Positions 1 through 8,389 of a stretch of 64,000 nt of DNA are shown in pieces. Source of the stretch: Mycobacterium sp. M26 (GTDB lineage Bacteria; Actinomycetota; Actinomycetes; Mycobacteriales; Mycobacteriaceae); the NCBI RefSeq assembly GCF_001494595.1, contig NZ_LN929908.1:2331716-2395715 (forward strand), written 5' to 3'. The notes beneath the pieces are model-generated. The model searched no databases. It was given only the letters and a program-made list of their open reading frames with translations, and had not been told where the DNA came from. Position 1 is the stretch's first letter, and every line of letters begins with the position of its first letter. A program made the position numbers and the translations under genes.

Positions 1-88
1 CGCCGTCGCGTCCCCCGGTCCAGAATGCGGCGGATTCCGGTGTGGGACTGGGGGCCAGCCGCAGTGCCGGCCGCTGGTAGCCGGTCAT
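1..88 (-). CDS. DUF35 OB-fold/zinc-ribbon protein, N-terminal fragment (3' end outside window)
   Basis: On the minus strand an ATG at 88-86 overlaps the TGA of the thiolase-like gene (85-87) in a 4-base ATGA junction, and 29 codons stay open to the window edge. The peptide begins MTGYQRPALRLAPSP and contains AFWTGGRDG, which resembles the N-terminal helix (FWxGxxxGxL) of DUF35 acyl-CoA-binding OB-fold proteins. In mycobacteria DUF35 proteins form complexes with thiolase-fold partners, for example Ltp2 with the ChsH2 DUF35 domain in cholesterol side-chain cleavage, and the upstream overlapping gene here is such a partner. The zinc-ribbon cysteines would lie outside the window, so the family call rests on a short stretch plus context. 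Confidence 0.6.
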   Translation of the reverse strand, partial: MTGYQRPALRLAPSPTPESAAFWTGGRDG

Positions 89-1281
89 CGGCTGCTCAGC
101 AACATCGACCCGGCCACCGGGCCGCCGCCCACCCCGACAGCCACCACCTCCGGGGTACGCGGTGCCTGGCGCTCACCGCCCTCGCCCCACAGTTGCACAC
201 ACGCCTCGTGCAAGAAGCCCATGCCGTGCAGCCGTCCACCGGACAGCTGGCCTCCGCTGGTGTTCAGCGGCAGCTCGCCGTCGAGCGCGATCCGGTGTCC
301 ACCGTCGATGAACTCGCCGACCCGGCCGTGTTCGCAGAATCCCAACGCCTCCAACCACATCACGGTCAGGAAGCTGAACCCGTCGTACAGCTGCGCCATG
401 TCGACATCGGCGGGCCGCAAGGTTGTGTGCTCCCAGAGGGTCGCCGCCGAATCGTGGGCGGCCATCGTCGTGAGATCGAAACGCTCCTCCCACGTGGGCC
501 TTTCGAACATCCCGGGACCCACCGACTCCACCGTCAGCGGATGCCGCGGCAGGCCCGCTGCGGCATCCCGGCGCGAGATGATCACCGCGGTGGCTCCGTC
601 GCACGGGACGTCGCAGTCGTACAGGCAGAGCGGCTCGGAGATCATCCGAGCCGACAGGTAATCCTGCATCGACATCGGATCGCGGTACACCGCATCGGGA
701 TTGAGCCCGGCGTTGCGGCGGGCATTGATGGCGATGGCACCGAGTTGTTCGCGGGTCAATCCGAAGTCGTGCATGTAGCGCTGTGCGGGCAGCGCCAGCC
801 AGGTGGCCGCCGACAGCGCGCCGAACGGCGCCGTCCACTCCATCTGCGGGGGTAGCTTGCCACCGCCGCTGAGCAATACCGAGGCGTGGCCGCCGCCCGC
901 CTGCGCCGCCGCGGTGGATTCCCAGACCGACCGATACACCACAACGTGATTGGCCAGACCGAGCGTCACGGCCATACACGCCTCGATCGCCGGGCCGATC
1001 TGGCCGGCGGTCTCCAGCGAGGACAGATACCACCGGCTACGGAGCCCGAGCGCGGTGCGCACCTCGGTGACGTTGGCCCCGGAGAACCCGGCCGCCCCGG
1101 CCGCCGGTCCCGGATAGCTGGCGATGCCGTCGACCTCGTCGACCGCCAGTCCGGCGTCCTCGATGGCCCGCAATACCGCTTCCAGCGTCAGGTCCAGACC
1201 GGTGCGGCCCAGCCGGCGACCGACGGCGGATTTGCCCGCGCCGGTGATCACGGCCTTGCCGTCGAACGGTCCTCGGCTCAC
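85..1281 (-). CDS. Thiolase-like lipid-transfer protein (Ltp/SCPx-type, non-condensing thiolase fold)
   Basis: A 398-residue thiolase-fold protein. It opens with GKAVITGAGKSAVGRR, the usual thiolase/Ltp N-terminus, and carries the late motifs LYDGFSF and NTSGGQLSGG with a C-terminal VGVGGGP loop. I do not see the nucleophilic cysteine context of true degradative thiolases near residue 90, which fits the Ltp group; Ltp2 acts as a retro-aldolase on steroid side-chain CoA thioesters together with a DUF35 partner. The GTG start at 1281 overlaps the preceding gene's stop by four bases, and the reading frame further upstream is antisense-like noise. The next gene downstream looks like a DUF35 protein. 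The substrate is unknown; a steroid or acyl-CoA is an inference from the family. Confidence 0.8.
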   Translation of the reverse strand: MSRGPFDGKAVITGAGKSAVGRRLGRTGLDLTLEAVLRAIEDAGLAVDEVDGIASYPGPAAGAAGFSGANVTEVRTALGLRSRWYLSSLETAGQIGPAIEACMAVTLGLANHVVVYRSVWESTAAAQAGGGHASVLLSGGGKLPPQMEWTAPFGALSAATWLALPAQRYMHDFGLTREQLGAIAINARRNAGLNPDAVYRDPMSMQDYLSARMISEPLCLYDCDVPCDGATAVIISRRDAAAGLPRHPLTVESVGPGMFERPTWEERFDLTTMAAHDSAATLWEHTTLRPADVDMAQLYDGFSFLTVMWLEALGFCEHGRVGEFIDGGHRIALDGELPLNTSGGQLSGGRLHGMGFLHEACVQLWGEGGERQAPRTPEVVAVGVGGGPVAGSMLLSSR

Positions 1282-1511
1282 GTGTCGAGGTCTTCGCGGG
1301 GTTTCATCGACGGTTTCGGGGCAACAGCCTGCTGGGTCAGGCCCAGCGCGATGAGGATGTCGACCGCGGTGATCACCAGACCTGTGTAGTACATCCAGCG
1401 GACCGTCGGATCGGGTTGGACGACGAAGTACAGCGCCAGGAAGATCGGGCCGACGATGCCGAACATGAAGATCATCGCCTGGATCCGCAGATAGGTCCAC
1501 AGCGTGGACAT
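1278..1511 (-). CDS. Small two-helix membrane protein
   Basis: A 77-residue protein with two hydrophobic segments, about residues 11-31 (AMIFMFGIVGPIFLALYFV) and 42-58, and a charged C-terminus rich in Lys, Pro and Asp. I do not recognise a named family. The ATG at 1511 is chosen because an in-frame start further upstream (1559) would overlap the sulfurtransferase end. Its stop overlaps the GTG of the thiolase-like gene by four bases, so it probably belongs to the same transcript as sseB, the thiolase-like gene and the DUF35 gene, and may be an inner-membrane accessory of that group. That role is inferred from position only. Confidence 0.7.
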   Translation of the reverse strand: MSTLWTYLRIQAMIFMFGIVGPIFLALYFVVQPDPTVRWMYYTGLVITAVDILIALGLTQQAVAPKPSMKPREDLDT

Positions 1512-1513
1512 CG

Positions 1514-2362
1514 CTACTCCGCCCCGCGGGCGACCGCACGCCCGGCGTCCGAACTCCATTGCGACCAGGAGCCGGGAAACAGTGCGGCCGGCTGGCCGAG
1601 TGCGGTCAGTGCGGCGATCGCCACCGCCGCCGTGACACCCGATCCGCAGTAGACGCCGACCGGTTCGTCCTCGATGACGCCCCGCTGTGCCAGCTGTTCG
1701 CCGATGGCGTCGTCGGGTAGGAAGGTGCCGTCGGCGTTCAAGACGGCCGTGCTGGGCAGGTTTCTTGCGCCCGGGATGTGGCCGGCCACCGGGTCGACGG
1801 GTTCGACGTCTCCGCGGTAGCGCTCCGGGGCGCGGGCGTCGAGCAGCAGCACCGTATCGACCTCGTCGGCACTCAGCGTCGGCATCGCGCCGCGGTAGAG
1901 GTCGTCGTGCGGCAGCGTGACGTCACCGGGCTCGGGGTCCACGGCCCCGCTCTCCAGTGGTCCGCCGGCGGCCCGCCACGCGGCCAGTCCCCCGTCCAGG
2001 ATGCGGACGTCGGTCAGCCCGGCCGCCCGCAGCACCCACCAGGCGCGTGCGGAGCCGGCCCGATTCCAGTCGTCGTAGACGACGACCGGCCGGCCGTCGC
2101 GCACACCCCAGCGCCGCGCGGCCTCCGTCAGCGCCGCTGCCGACGGCAGCGGATGACGGCCCCGCCCGCTGACCGTGTGATCGCTGAGCTCCTCTTCCAG
2201 CGAGACGTAGACCGCGCCCGGGAGATGTCCGCTCAGGTAGGCGGCTCGCCCGTCGGGTTCGGCGAGCTGCCAGCGGACGTCGAGCAGGGTTATCGGCTCA
2301 TCTGCGCCGATGCGGCCGAGCAGGTCGTCGGCGGTGATCAGCACGCCGGAACGGGTCGCCAT
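1514..2362 (-). CDS. sseB: Thiosulfate/3-mercaptopyruvate sulfurtransferase (SseB-type, two rhodanese domains)
   Basis: A 282-residue protein with two rhodanese domains: an inactive N-terminal one (LLDVRWQL, GHLPGAVYV, about residues 10-130) and a catalytic C-terminal one with the loop VYCGSGVTA holding the persulfide-forming cysteine. The sequence follows M. tuberculosis SseB (Rv2291) closely as I remember it, including VVYDDWNRAGSARAWWVL and GDVEPVD. It transfers sulfane sulfur to a thiophilic acceptor. The ATG at 2362 is preceded on its strand by a GGAGAT ribosome-binding site. It ends two bases before the small membrane protein gene begins and probably leads the four-gene minus-strand unit. 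Confidence 0.88.
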   Translation of the reverse strand: MATRSGVLITADDLLGRIGADEPITLLDVRWQLAEPDGRAAYLSGHLPGAVYVSLEEELSDHTVSGRGRHPLPSAAALTEAARRWGVRDGRPVVVYDDWNRAGSARAWWVLRAAGLTDVRILDGGLAAWRAAGGPLESGAVDPEPGDVTLPHDDLYRGAMPTLSADEVDTVLLLDARAPERYRGDVEPVDPVAGHIPGARNLPSTAVLNADGTFLPDDAIGEQLAQRGVIEDEPVGVYCGSGVTAAVAIAALTALGQPAALFPGSWSQWSSDAGRAVARGAE

Positions 2363-2447
2363 CGATCTCCTTCACACGGATGTGAGGACGATCATGCCCA
2401 ATGGCCAGCGGGTGTGTCAGCCGATGTCCCTCGGTAGGGTCTGCGAC
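2363..2447. promoter_or_regulatory. Divergent promoter region with a short inverted repeat
   Basis: This 85-bp gap separates sseB (minus) from the P1 peptidase gene (plus). It holds the inverted repeat TCACA-CGGA-TGTGA at 2372-2385. No confident -10/-35 pair stands out. The plus-strand ribosome-binding site TAGGG lies at 2435-2439, eight bases before the GTG at 2448. Confidence 0.35.
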
Positions 2448-3599
2448 GTGACCTCACCGCAGGCCTTTACCAGCGACGGACGGCCGCGGGCGCGCGGTCT
2501 GGGCATCACCACGCTCGGCGAACCGGGGCCGCTCAACGCGATCACCGATGTGCCGGGCGTCGAGGTCGGGGTGGTGACCCTCATCGACGGGGACGGCCCG
2601 CTGCAGGTCGGCCGCGGGCCGGTGCGCACCGGTGTGACCGCCATCCTGCCCCGCGGTCGGTCCGGGGTCGGGCAGCCCTGTGCCGCGGGCTGGCATTCGC
2701 TCAACGGCAACGGTGAGATGACCGGCACGACCTGGATCGAGGAAGCCGGTTCCTTCAATCTGCCTGTGCTGCTGTCGAATACGCATGCGGTCGGGCCATG
2801 CCACACCGGGGCGATCTCCTGGATCAACCGGGTGAATCCGGTACTGGCGCGCCAGTGGCTGCTGCCGGTCTGCGCGGAAACCTGGGACGGCTACCTCAAC
2901 GACATCAACGGCGGTCATGTCCGCCCCGAGCACGCCGAGGCTGCCCTCGACGCCGCGGCGGGCGGTCCGGTCCCGGAGGGTTCGGTAGGCGGCGGGACCG
3001 GAATGAACTGCTATGAATTCAAGGGCGGCAACGGAACCGCCTCCCGTCTGGTCCGTTATGGCAGCCACACGTTCACCGTCGGCGCCTTCGTCCAGGCCAA
3101 TTTCGGCTCGCGCGAGGAACTCACCGTCGCCGGCTGGCACGTGGGTGCGCAACTGGCCCAGGACAATCCACTGGCAAGCGACTGGTTCGAGCACGACCTC
3201 AACCGGCCCCCGCCCGGTGCCGGTTCGGTGATCGCCGTGATCGCCACCGACGCCCCGTTGCTGCCCGGCCAGTGCAAGGCGCTGGCCCGCCGGGTGCCGC
3301 TCGGTCTGGCGCGCACCGGGACCACCGGAAGCCACTTCTCCGGCGACATCTTCCTGGCGTTCTCCACCGCACCGGCGCCGGGCCTGGCCAGCCGCTTCCC
3401 CATCGGCGCACCCGCCGACGACGAATTCGGGCAGCTGACGTTCCTGCCGTGGGGGCGGATGGACGACATGTATGCCGCCGTCGTGCACGCCGTGGAGGAG
3501 GCCGTCCTCAACGCGCTGATCGTCAACGCCGACATGGTGGGCCGCGACGGGCACCGCTCCCCCGCGCTCCCGCACGACCGACTGCTCGAACTGCTCTGA
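2448..3599 (+). CDS. P1 family peptidase (DmpA/BapA-type self-processing N-terminal-nucleophile aminopeptidase)
   Basis: A 383-residue DmpA-fold enzyme. Family features visible are the opening ITDVPGVEVG, the oxyanion-type loop GGGTGMNCYEFKGG, and the processing site where Gly259-Ser260 precedes VIAVIATDAPL. In DmpA and BapA the chain cuts itself at the equivalent Gly/Asn-Ser bond and the freed serine is the nucleophile that releases N-terminal D- or beta-amino acids from peptides or amides. The GTG at 2448 is preferred over ATG 2424 because TAGGG sits eight bases before it. The gene is divergent from sseB and converges with a thioesterase gene three bases away. The natural substrate cannot be told from sequence. 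Confidence 0.82.
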   Translation: MTSPQAFTSDGRPRARGLGITTLGEPGPLNAITDVPGVEVGVVTLIDGDGPLQVGRGPVRTGVTAILPRGRSGVGQPCAAGWHSLNGNGEMTGTTWIEEAGSFNLPVLLSNTHAVGPCHTGAISWINRVNPVLARQWLLPVCAETWDGYLNDINGGHVRPEHAEAALDAAAGGPVPEGSVGGGTGMNCYEFKGGNGTASRLVRYGSHTFTVGAFVQANFGSREELTVAGWHVGAQLAQDNPLASDWFEHDLNRPPPGAGSVIAVIATDAPLLPGQCKALARRVPLGLARTGTTGSHFSGDIFLAFSTAPAPGLASRFPIGAPADDEFGQLTFLPWGRMDDMYAAVVHAVEEAVLNALIVNADMVGRDGHRSPALPHDRLLELL

Positions 3600-3602
3600 G
3601 GC

Positions 3603-4415
3603 TCACACCTGCAGAGTCGGCACCGCATTGAAGCCACCGAAGTCGAGCTGCGCGGCGGGGTTGGCGATCGCGGTGACCATCCCGGTACCGAACGGCCCCG
3701 CGTCGTCGAACAGTGTCGCGGTGCCCACCGACACACCGTCGGCGGCCCAATGCGATTCTGCCTGCAACCCAAGGTATTCGGAGTTCGGTAGCCGGGTCAG
3801 CGCCACGGTCAGATCGCCATTGATGTAGCCGATACCCTTGGTGCCCAGATTGCAGACCAGGCTGGTGGCCTCGCTGACGATGACCGCCCGCACGAACGGG
3901 CTGATCCGCTCACCGGCGACCGCGTCGATCGGCTTGTGGTAGAAGCGCTTTCGCGACGTGTTCTGGTGCACTCCACCCCTGGTGTCCCACCCGGCGTCCT
4001 CGCTGCCGATCAGGTAGGCGTTCTCGTGGGTGTGCTCCGGCGGACTGAACGTCGGGTCGCCGAACCACTCGTCACCCGGTGGCGGCGCCGAGGTGCGGTA
4101 CTGCACCAGCGTGGCCCGCGCCACGACGACGTCATCCTGGACGATGTCGCACTCGGAGTTGCGGATCCGGTGGCCGTCGCGCACCAATCGGTTGTGCACG
4201 TAGGTCGGCTTCTTTCGCGCCGCCTTGAACAGGTCCACGGTCAGCCGGCCGGGCAGGAATTCCGGCAGGCCGTAGTGCTGCTCCAGATTCCAGGCCGCCA
4301 GCGCCACCACGGCCGGTCCGTTGAGCATGTCCTCACCCCAGCGGCTCTGCGCCCACTGCGTCGGACGGAACGTGCCGTCGGATTCCGCGGTGAAATGCGC
4401 TGGACCGTTCCCCAT
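3603..4415 (-). CDS. Acyl-CoA thioesterase family protein (double hot-dog)
   Basis: A 270-residue protein. The segment DGTFRPTQWAQSRWGEDMLNGPAVVALAAW near the start and a second half containing GYINGDLTVALTRLP fit a tandem hot-dog TesB/4HBT_3-like thioesterase that hydrolyses acyl-CoAs in the cytosol. The first half has FLPGRLTVDLFKAAR, a typical substrate-loop region. ATG 4415 is chosen over 4478 because GAGGA precedes it and the extension is arginine-rich and untypical. It is divergent from the MFS transporter gene (92 bp) and ends three bases from the P1 peptidase gene. Substrate chain length is unknown. Confidence 0.75.
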   Translation of the reverse strand: MGNGPAHFTAESDGTFRPTQWAQSRWGEDMLNGPAVVALAAWNLEQHYGLPEFLPGRLTVDLFKAARKKPTYVHNRLVRDGHRIRNSECDIVQDDVVVARATLVQYRTSAPPPGDEWFGDPTFSPPEHTHENAYLIGSEDAGWDTRGGVHQNTSRKRFYHKPIDAVAGERISPFVRAVIVSEATSLVCNLGTKGIGYINGDLTVALTRLPNSEYLGLQAESHWAADGVSVGTATLFDDAGPFGTGMVTAIANPAAQLDFGGFNAVPTLQV

Positions 4416-4507
4416 CCGCGCATCCTCGCACAACCCCCTCCTCCGGTGAGCGCCCGGATCATTAGTCGACATAATCAAGGGGGTCGGCGCGACGGAAGGG
4501 AGGGACC
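4416..4507. promoter_or_regulatory. Divergent promoter region of thioesterase and MFS genes
   Basis: This 92-bp spacer contains the locally AT-rich imperfect palindrome ATTAGTCGACATAAT at 4461-4475, with GTCGAC at its centre. It is a plausible operator or -10 region for either gene. A strong purine-rich ribosome-binding site (GGAAGGGAGGG, ending near 4504) precedes the GTG at 4508. Confidence 0.4.
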
Positions 4508-5977
4508 GTGTCCGAACTCGGCGCCCTGCACCCCCGGACCGGCCCGGCTGACGGCCATCCCCGGCCCGGATTGCTGCTCGCCACGCTCAGCGTGGTGGCG
4601 CTGACCGTCGCCGTCCTGCAGACCGGAGTGGTGCCGATCCTCGGCGTGATCGCCCGCCAGCTCAATGCCTCGACCGTCGACGTCAGCTGGGCGGTCACCG
4701 CCAACCTGCTCGCCGCGGCGGCCAGCACTCCGTTGATCGGGCGGCTGGCCGACCTGTACAGCAAGCGCCGGGTCCTGCTGGTGGTGCTGGCGGTCGTGCT
4801 GGCCGGGTCGCTGCTGGCCGCGCTGACCGCGTCACTGCCCCTGCTGATCGTCGCGCGGGTACTGCAGGGGGCGTCGTACTCGCTGTATCCGATCAGCGTG
4901 TCGATCCTGCGCGATGAACTGCCGCCGGACCGGCTGATGCGCGCCATGGCGGTGCTGTCCGGAACGCTCGGGTTCGGCGGCGGCGCGGGACTCGTCGTCA
5001 CCGGGCTGCTGATGCGCGGCGACGCCGGTTACCACCGGGTGTTCTGGCTGACCACGGTGTTCACCGCGCTCGTCATCCTCTCCGTTGTGCTGGTCGTACC
5101 GTCACGGCCCCGCACCGCCACGGGCACCATCGACTGGGCCGGAGCGGCGGGCCTGGGCGCGGGGTTGTCGGCGGTGCTACTCGCCATCACCCAGGGCACC
5201 GGCTGGGGCTGGACTTCACGGCGCACGATCGGTTGTGCGGTGGCCGGCCTGGTGGTGCTCGGCCTCTGGTGGTGGTGGGAGCGCCGGTGCCGTCAACCGC
5301 TGGTGTCCACCGAGATGCTGTCCCGTAGGCCGATCCTGCTGACCAACATCGCCACCGTGCTGGTGGGCATGGGCCTGTATCTGAGCTTCCTGGGCCTGAC
5401 CGATTTCGTGCAGACGCCCGTGCAGAGCGGCTACGGGTTCGGCGCCACTGTGCTGGGCGCCAGTCTGGTGTTCCTGCTGCCGGGTGCGATCGCCGGGTTC
5501 GTGACCGCCGTGGCCAGCGGGCGCTATATCGACCGGTTCGGGGCACGCATCGTGCTGGTGGTCGGCGCCGTCGCCGGTGTCATCGGATTCGCGCTGCTGG
5601 CGCTCGCCCATGACCAGCCCTGGCAGGTCATCGCCGCCACCGTGCTGGCCAACGCCTACATCAGCCTGGCCTATGGCGCGCTCCCGGCCCTGGTGGTTCA
5701 GGAAGTGGATGCCGGCGAGACCGGCGTCGCCACGAGCATGAACGCGATCGCGCGGACCATCGGAAGCTCGGTAGCGGCCGCGATCGTGGCCGTGCTGCTG
5801 AGCCGGTCGCACCACGGCTACCCGGCCGAGAGCAGTTTCATCGCGATCTTCGTCCTCGGCGCGGTCACCGCCCTCGGCGCGCTCGTCCTGATCGCCACCA
5901 CCAGACCCCGGTTGCGCCGGCTGGAATCGCTCGACGACATCACCGACTCTCGGGCGATGAACCATGAGTGGGGCTGA
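4508..5977 (+). CDS. MFS transporter (DHA2/14-helix type drug exporter-like)
   Basis: A 489-residue major facilitator with about 14 hydrophobic segments. The loop 2-3 motif GRLADLYSKRRVLL, motif B-like VARVLQGASYSLYPI and motif C-like LSGTLGFGGGAGLVVTGLL are those of proton-driven exporters. The length matches the DHA2 group. The GTG at 4508 follows a strong ribosome-binding site. The 3' end overlaps the oppositely oriented EamA transporter gene by 38 bp. The substrate is unknown; the divergent thioesterase gene gives no clear clue. Confidence 0.82.
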   Translation: MSELGALHPRTGPADGHPRPGLLLATLSVVALTVAVLQTGVVPILGVIARQLNASTVDVSWAVTANLLAAAASTPLIGRLADLYSKRRVLLVVLAVVLAGSLLAALTASLPLLIVARVLQGASYSLYPISVSILRDELPPDRLMRAMAVLSGTLGFGGGAGLVVTGLLMRGDAGYHRVFWLTTVFTALVILSVVLVVPSRPRTATGTIDWAGAAGLGAGLSAVLLAITQGTGWGWTSRRTIGCAVAGLVVLGLWWWWERRCRQPLVSTEMLSRRPILLTNIATVLVGMGLYLSFLGLTDFVQTPVQSGYGFGATVLGASLVFLLPGAIAGFVTAVASGRYIDRFGARIVLVVGAVAGVIGFALLALAHDQPWQVIAATVLANAYISLAYGALPALVVQEVDAGETGVATSMNAIARTIGSSVAAAIVAVLLSRSHHGYPAESSFIAIFVLGAVTALGALVLIATTRPRLRRLESLDDITDSRAMNHEWG

Positions 5978-6818
5978 CCGGGCGGGCACCGCCACGCGCG
6001 GCACCGATGCCGGCCGCCACCACGAACCCGATGCCGACGACCGCCGAGACGGTCGGAACCTGGTGTAGGACCAGGAATCCGATCACCAGAGCCAATGCGG
6101 GTTCCAAGCTCATCAGCGTGCCGAACGCCGCGGTGTTCAGGCGGCGCAGCGCCAGCAGTTCGAGTACGAAAGGCGCCATCGGCAGCAGCAGCGCCAAACC
6201 GAGGCCGATGAGCAACAGCTCCGGGGTCATCCTGGACAGTACGGCGTGGCCGACGGCCGCGGTGGCCACCAACGCGGCCACCGGCATCGAGACTCCGAGA
6301 CCCTGCAGCCCGTCGACACCGTCACCGACCCGCTGGGTCAGCAGGATGTAGGCCGCCCAACACAACGCCGCGCCCAGCGCCAGCCACACCCCGACCGCAT
6401 CGATGGTGCCGTGCCACGGTTCGGTGAGCAGCAGGACACCGGCACCGGCCAGAGCGGGCCACACCAGCCGGCCCCGGCCCCGGCCGCTGACCACGGCCAC
6501 CCCGAGGGGCCCGAGGAACTCCAGCGCACTGGCCGTCGCCAGCGGAATGCGCGCCAGGGCGAACATGAACAGCAGCGTGGTCAGCGCCGTCACCGCGCCC
6601 AGCGCCACGCACGTCGCAAAGGTGGTCCTGGTGAACGCTGACGGGCGGGGCCGCACCAGGATCAGGAACAGCACCCCGGCCCAGGCCAGCCGCAACCAGA
6701 CGGCACCGTCGGCACCGATCCGGCCGATCAGCCCGACCGCGACCGCCAGGCCCAACTGGACGCAGACCATGGCCCCCACCGCGAGGGCCGCGCCGGTCCT
6801 CGCGGGGTGAGCAGTCAT
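5940..6818 (-). CDS. EamA/RhtA-type drug-metabolite exporter
   Basis: A 292-residue ten-helix protein made of two EamA repeats, with signatures ALEFLGPLGVAVVSGR in the first half and SLEPALALVIGFLVLHQ in the second. RhtA-like members export amino acids and related metabolites. Three in-frame ATGs are possible (6842, 6827, 6818); I chose 6818 because an 11-bp inverted repeat (6822-6850), a likely operator, lies immediately upstream and would otherwise be coding. It is divergent from a MarR regulator gene, which probably controls it. Its 3' end overlaps the MFS gene. Confidence 0.82.
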   Translation of the reverse strand: MTAHPARTGAALAVGAMVCVQLGLAVAVGLIGRIGADGAVWLRLAWAGVLFLILVRPRPSAFTRTTFATCVALGAVTALTTLLFMFALARIPLATASALEFLGPLGVAVVSGRGRGRLVWPALAGAGVLLLTEPWHGTIDAVGVWLALGAALCWAAYILLTQRVGDGVDGLQGLGVSMPVAALVATAAVGHAVLSRMTPELLLIGLGLALLLPMAPFVLELLALRRLNTAAFGTLMSLEPALALVIGFLVLHQVPTVSAVVGIGFVVAAGIGAARGGARPVSPTHGSSPESR

Positions 6819-6821
6819 GGT

Positions 6822-6850
6822 TGGCATGATTGCAGAGGACAATCAGGCCA
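6822..6850. promoter_or_regulatory. Candidate MarR operator between exporter and regulator
   Basis: TGGCATGATTG (6822-6832) and CAATCAGGCCA (6840-6850) form an inverted repeat with 10 of 11 positions paired and a 7-bp spacer. It lies directly between the divergent EamA exporter (start 6818) and MarR gene (start 6873), where a dimeric MarR protein would repress both. Confidence 0.6.
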
Positions 6851-6872
6851 CCCTCGCCAGAACGGACCGCTC

Positions 6873-7340
6873 GTGAGTTCTTCACCGAAGGACGAGTCGC
6901 TGGACTCGATCAGCGCCACGCTGGCCCAGGTGATGCGCCTGAGCGGTAGCCGGTCGATGTTCGCTCGCCAGGCCGAGGCGGCCGGGGTGGGCCTGACCCA
7001 GCCGTCCTACCTGTTGCTGCGGGTGCTCATCGACGAGGGGCCGCGCGCGATGGGCACCCTGGCCCGCACGGCGCACATGGACGTCGGGATGGCCACCCGG
7101 CAAGTGAGTGCCCTCGTCGAGGCGGGTCTGGCGACCCGGGAGCCGGATCCGGCCGATGCGCGGGTGATCCTCATCGCGGTCACCCCGGCAGGCCGCCGCG
7201 TCGCCGGGTCCCTTCAGGACATCCGCCGAATCCACTTGCAGCGCGCGCTGTCCCGATGGACCAGAGCCGAACTCGACGAGTTCGATCGCCTGCTGTCCCG
7301 GTTCCTTCAGGACACAGTGGCCACCCCGTTCGAGGACTGA
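6873..7340 (+). CDS. MarR family transcriptional regulator
   Basis: A 155-residue winged-helix regulator. The DNA-binding core reads TQPSYLLLRVLIDEGPRAMGTL...MDVGMATRQVSALVEAGLATREPDPADAR (given here in pieces), with the wing motif DPADARVILIAVT. MarR dimers usually repress a neighbouring exporter until a small ligand binds. The GTG at 6873 is favoured; the in-frame upstream ATG at 6807 would place the inverted repeat at 6822-6850 inside the gene. The gene is divergent from the EamA exporter and converges with the LLM oxidoreductase gene (4 bp). Confidence 0.85.
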   Translation: MSSSPKDESLDSISATLAQVMRLSGSRSMFARQAEAAGVGLTQPSYLLLRVLIDEGPRAMGTLARTAHMDVGMATRQVSALVEAGLATREPDPADARVILIAVTPAGRRVAGSLQDIRRIHLQRALSRWTRAELDEFDRLLSRFLQDTVATPFED

Positions 7341-7344
7341 CCGC

Positions 7345-8367
7345 TCACCCGGCCTGCAGAGCCCGGATGCACTCCCGCAACGGGCCGTCGTCGCCGGTGC
7401 CGGCGATCTGCGGCAGCTGCACTCCGTCGGCCAGGCCCTCGTAGCGCGCCAGCAGGATGGCCGGCAGTTCGTCGTAGCGGCCGCAGACCAGCAATGTGTC
7501 GAGCACCTCATCGGTCAGCACGGACGGCAGCTCCTGCCAGCGGTCGCCCTTGACGACCGCGCGTAACCGGTCGCCGAGATCGGTCAGACCCTGACGGTCC
7601 AGTGCCGGCGCGTAGGCCGGGGTGGAGTACAGGAATGCGAGCATGCCGCGCTGACGCTCGCGGTCCCGGGCCAGGGCCGCATCGTCGGCCCCGGTGGCGA
7701 TGGCGCAGGACGCGATGATCGACGGCGTCTGCCGACGATGGGCGGCGGCCGCGCCGCGGTCTAGCGCCGGGCGCACCACGGACCGCAGGTAACCCGGGTC
7801 GGCGTTGGTGGAATGGGTGACGACGCCGCAGGCGAGTTCGCCGGCCAGTTCACACATTCCGGCGTTGACAGCACCGAGCCATACCGGCGGCGGTGTGACG
7901 TCGACGTCGGGGCCCGGGTTGAAGTAGGGCTGCAGCCGGGTCAGCTGATAGCTCTCGCCGTCGAAACTCAGCGGCCCGCCGGTACGGAAGACAGTGAACA
8001 GCGCATCCAGTGCCCCGAGGTAATCCCGCATCCGGGCCCGCGGCTCGCTCCACGGCATGCCGAATCGGCCGGTGATGTTCTGCTTGATCTGGCTGCCCAG
8101 ACCCAGTTCGAAGCGGCTCCCCGACAGGACGGCCAGGTCCCAGGCGGTGTAGGCCACCAGCGTGGGGCTGCGTACGAAGGCCAGAGTGACGGAGGTCCGC
8201 ACCGTGATCCGGGTGGTGTGCTCCAGCGCCAGCAGCGCCACCGCGAGCGAGTCGTGAATCGTTTCGGCGACGTGCAGCCCGTCAAAGCCCAGCCGCTCGA
8301 CCCGCTGGGCGTAGTCCGCGACCGCGGCCAGCGGCATCCGGGGATCCATGCCCGCATAGACCTTCAT
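7345..8367 (-). CDS. LLM-class F420-dependent oxidoreductase
   Basis: A 340-residue luciferase-like TIM-barrel protein. It starts MKVYAGMDPRMP and has GFDGLHVAETIHD, the strand-loop FELGLGSQIKQNITGRFGMPW that binds the flavin phosphate region, and PPPVWLGAVNAGMCELAGE. Mycobacterial members of this type (TIGR03617/03857-like) usually use coenzyme F420 for hydride transfer. The substrate is unknown. The ATG at 8367 is preceded by GAGG. The gene is divergent from a sulfotransferase gene across a 58-bp spacer containing a perfect palindrome. Confidence 0.82.
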   Translation of the reverse strand: MKVYAGMDPRMPLAAVADYAQRVERLGFDGLHVAETIHDSLAVALLALEHTTRITVRTSVTLAFVRSPTLVAYTAWDLAVLSGSRFELGLGSQIKQNITGRFGMPWSEPRARMRDYLGALDALFTVFRTGGPLSFDGESYQLTRLQPYFNPGPDVDVTPPPVWLGAVNAGMCELAGELACGVVTHSTNADPGYLRSVVRPALDRGAAAAHRRQTPSIIASCAIATGADDAALARDRERQRGMLAFLYSTPAYAPALDRQGLTDLGDRLRAVVKGDRWQELPSVLTDEVLDTLLVCGRYDELPAILLARYEGLADGVQLPQIAGTGDDGPLRECIRALQAG

Positions 8368-8389
8368 GGCGCCTCACCCTAACACTTGC

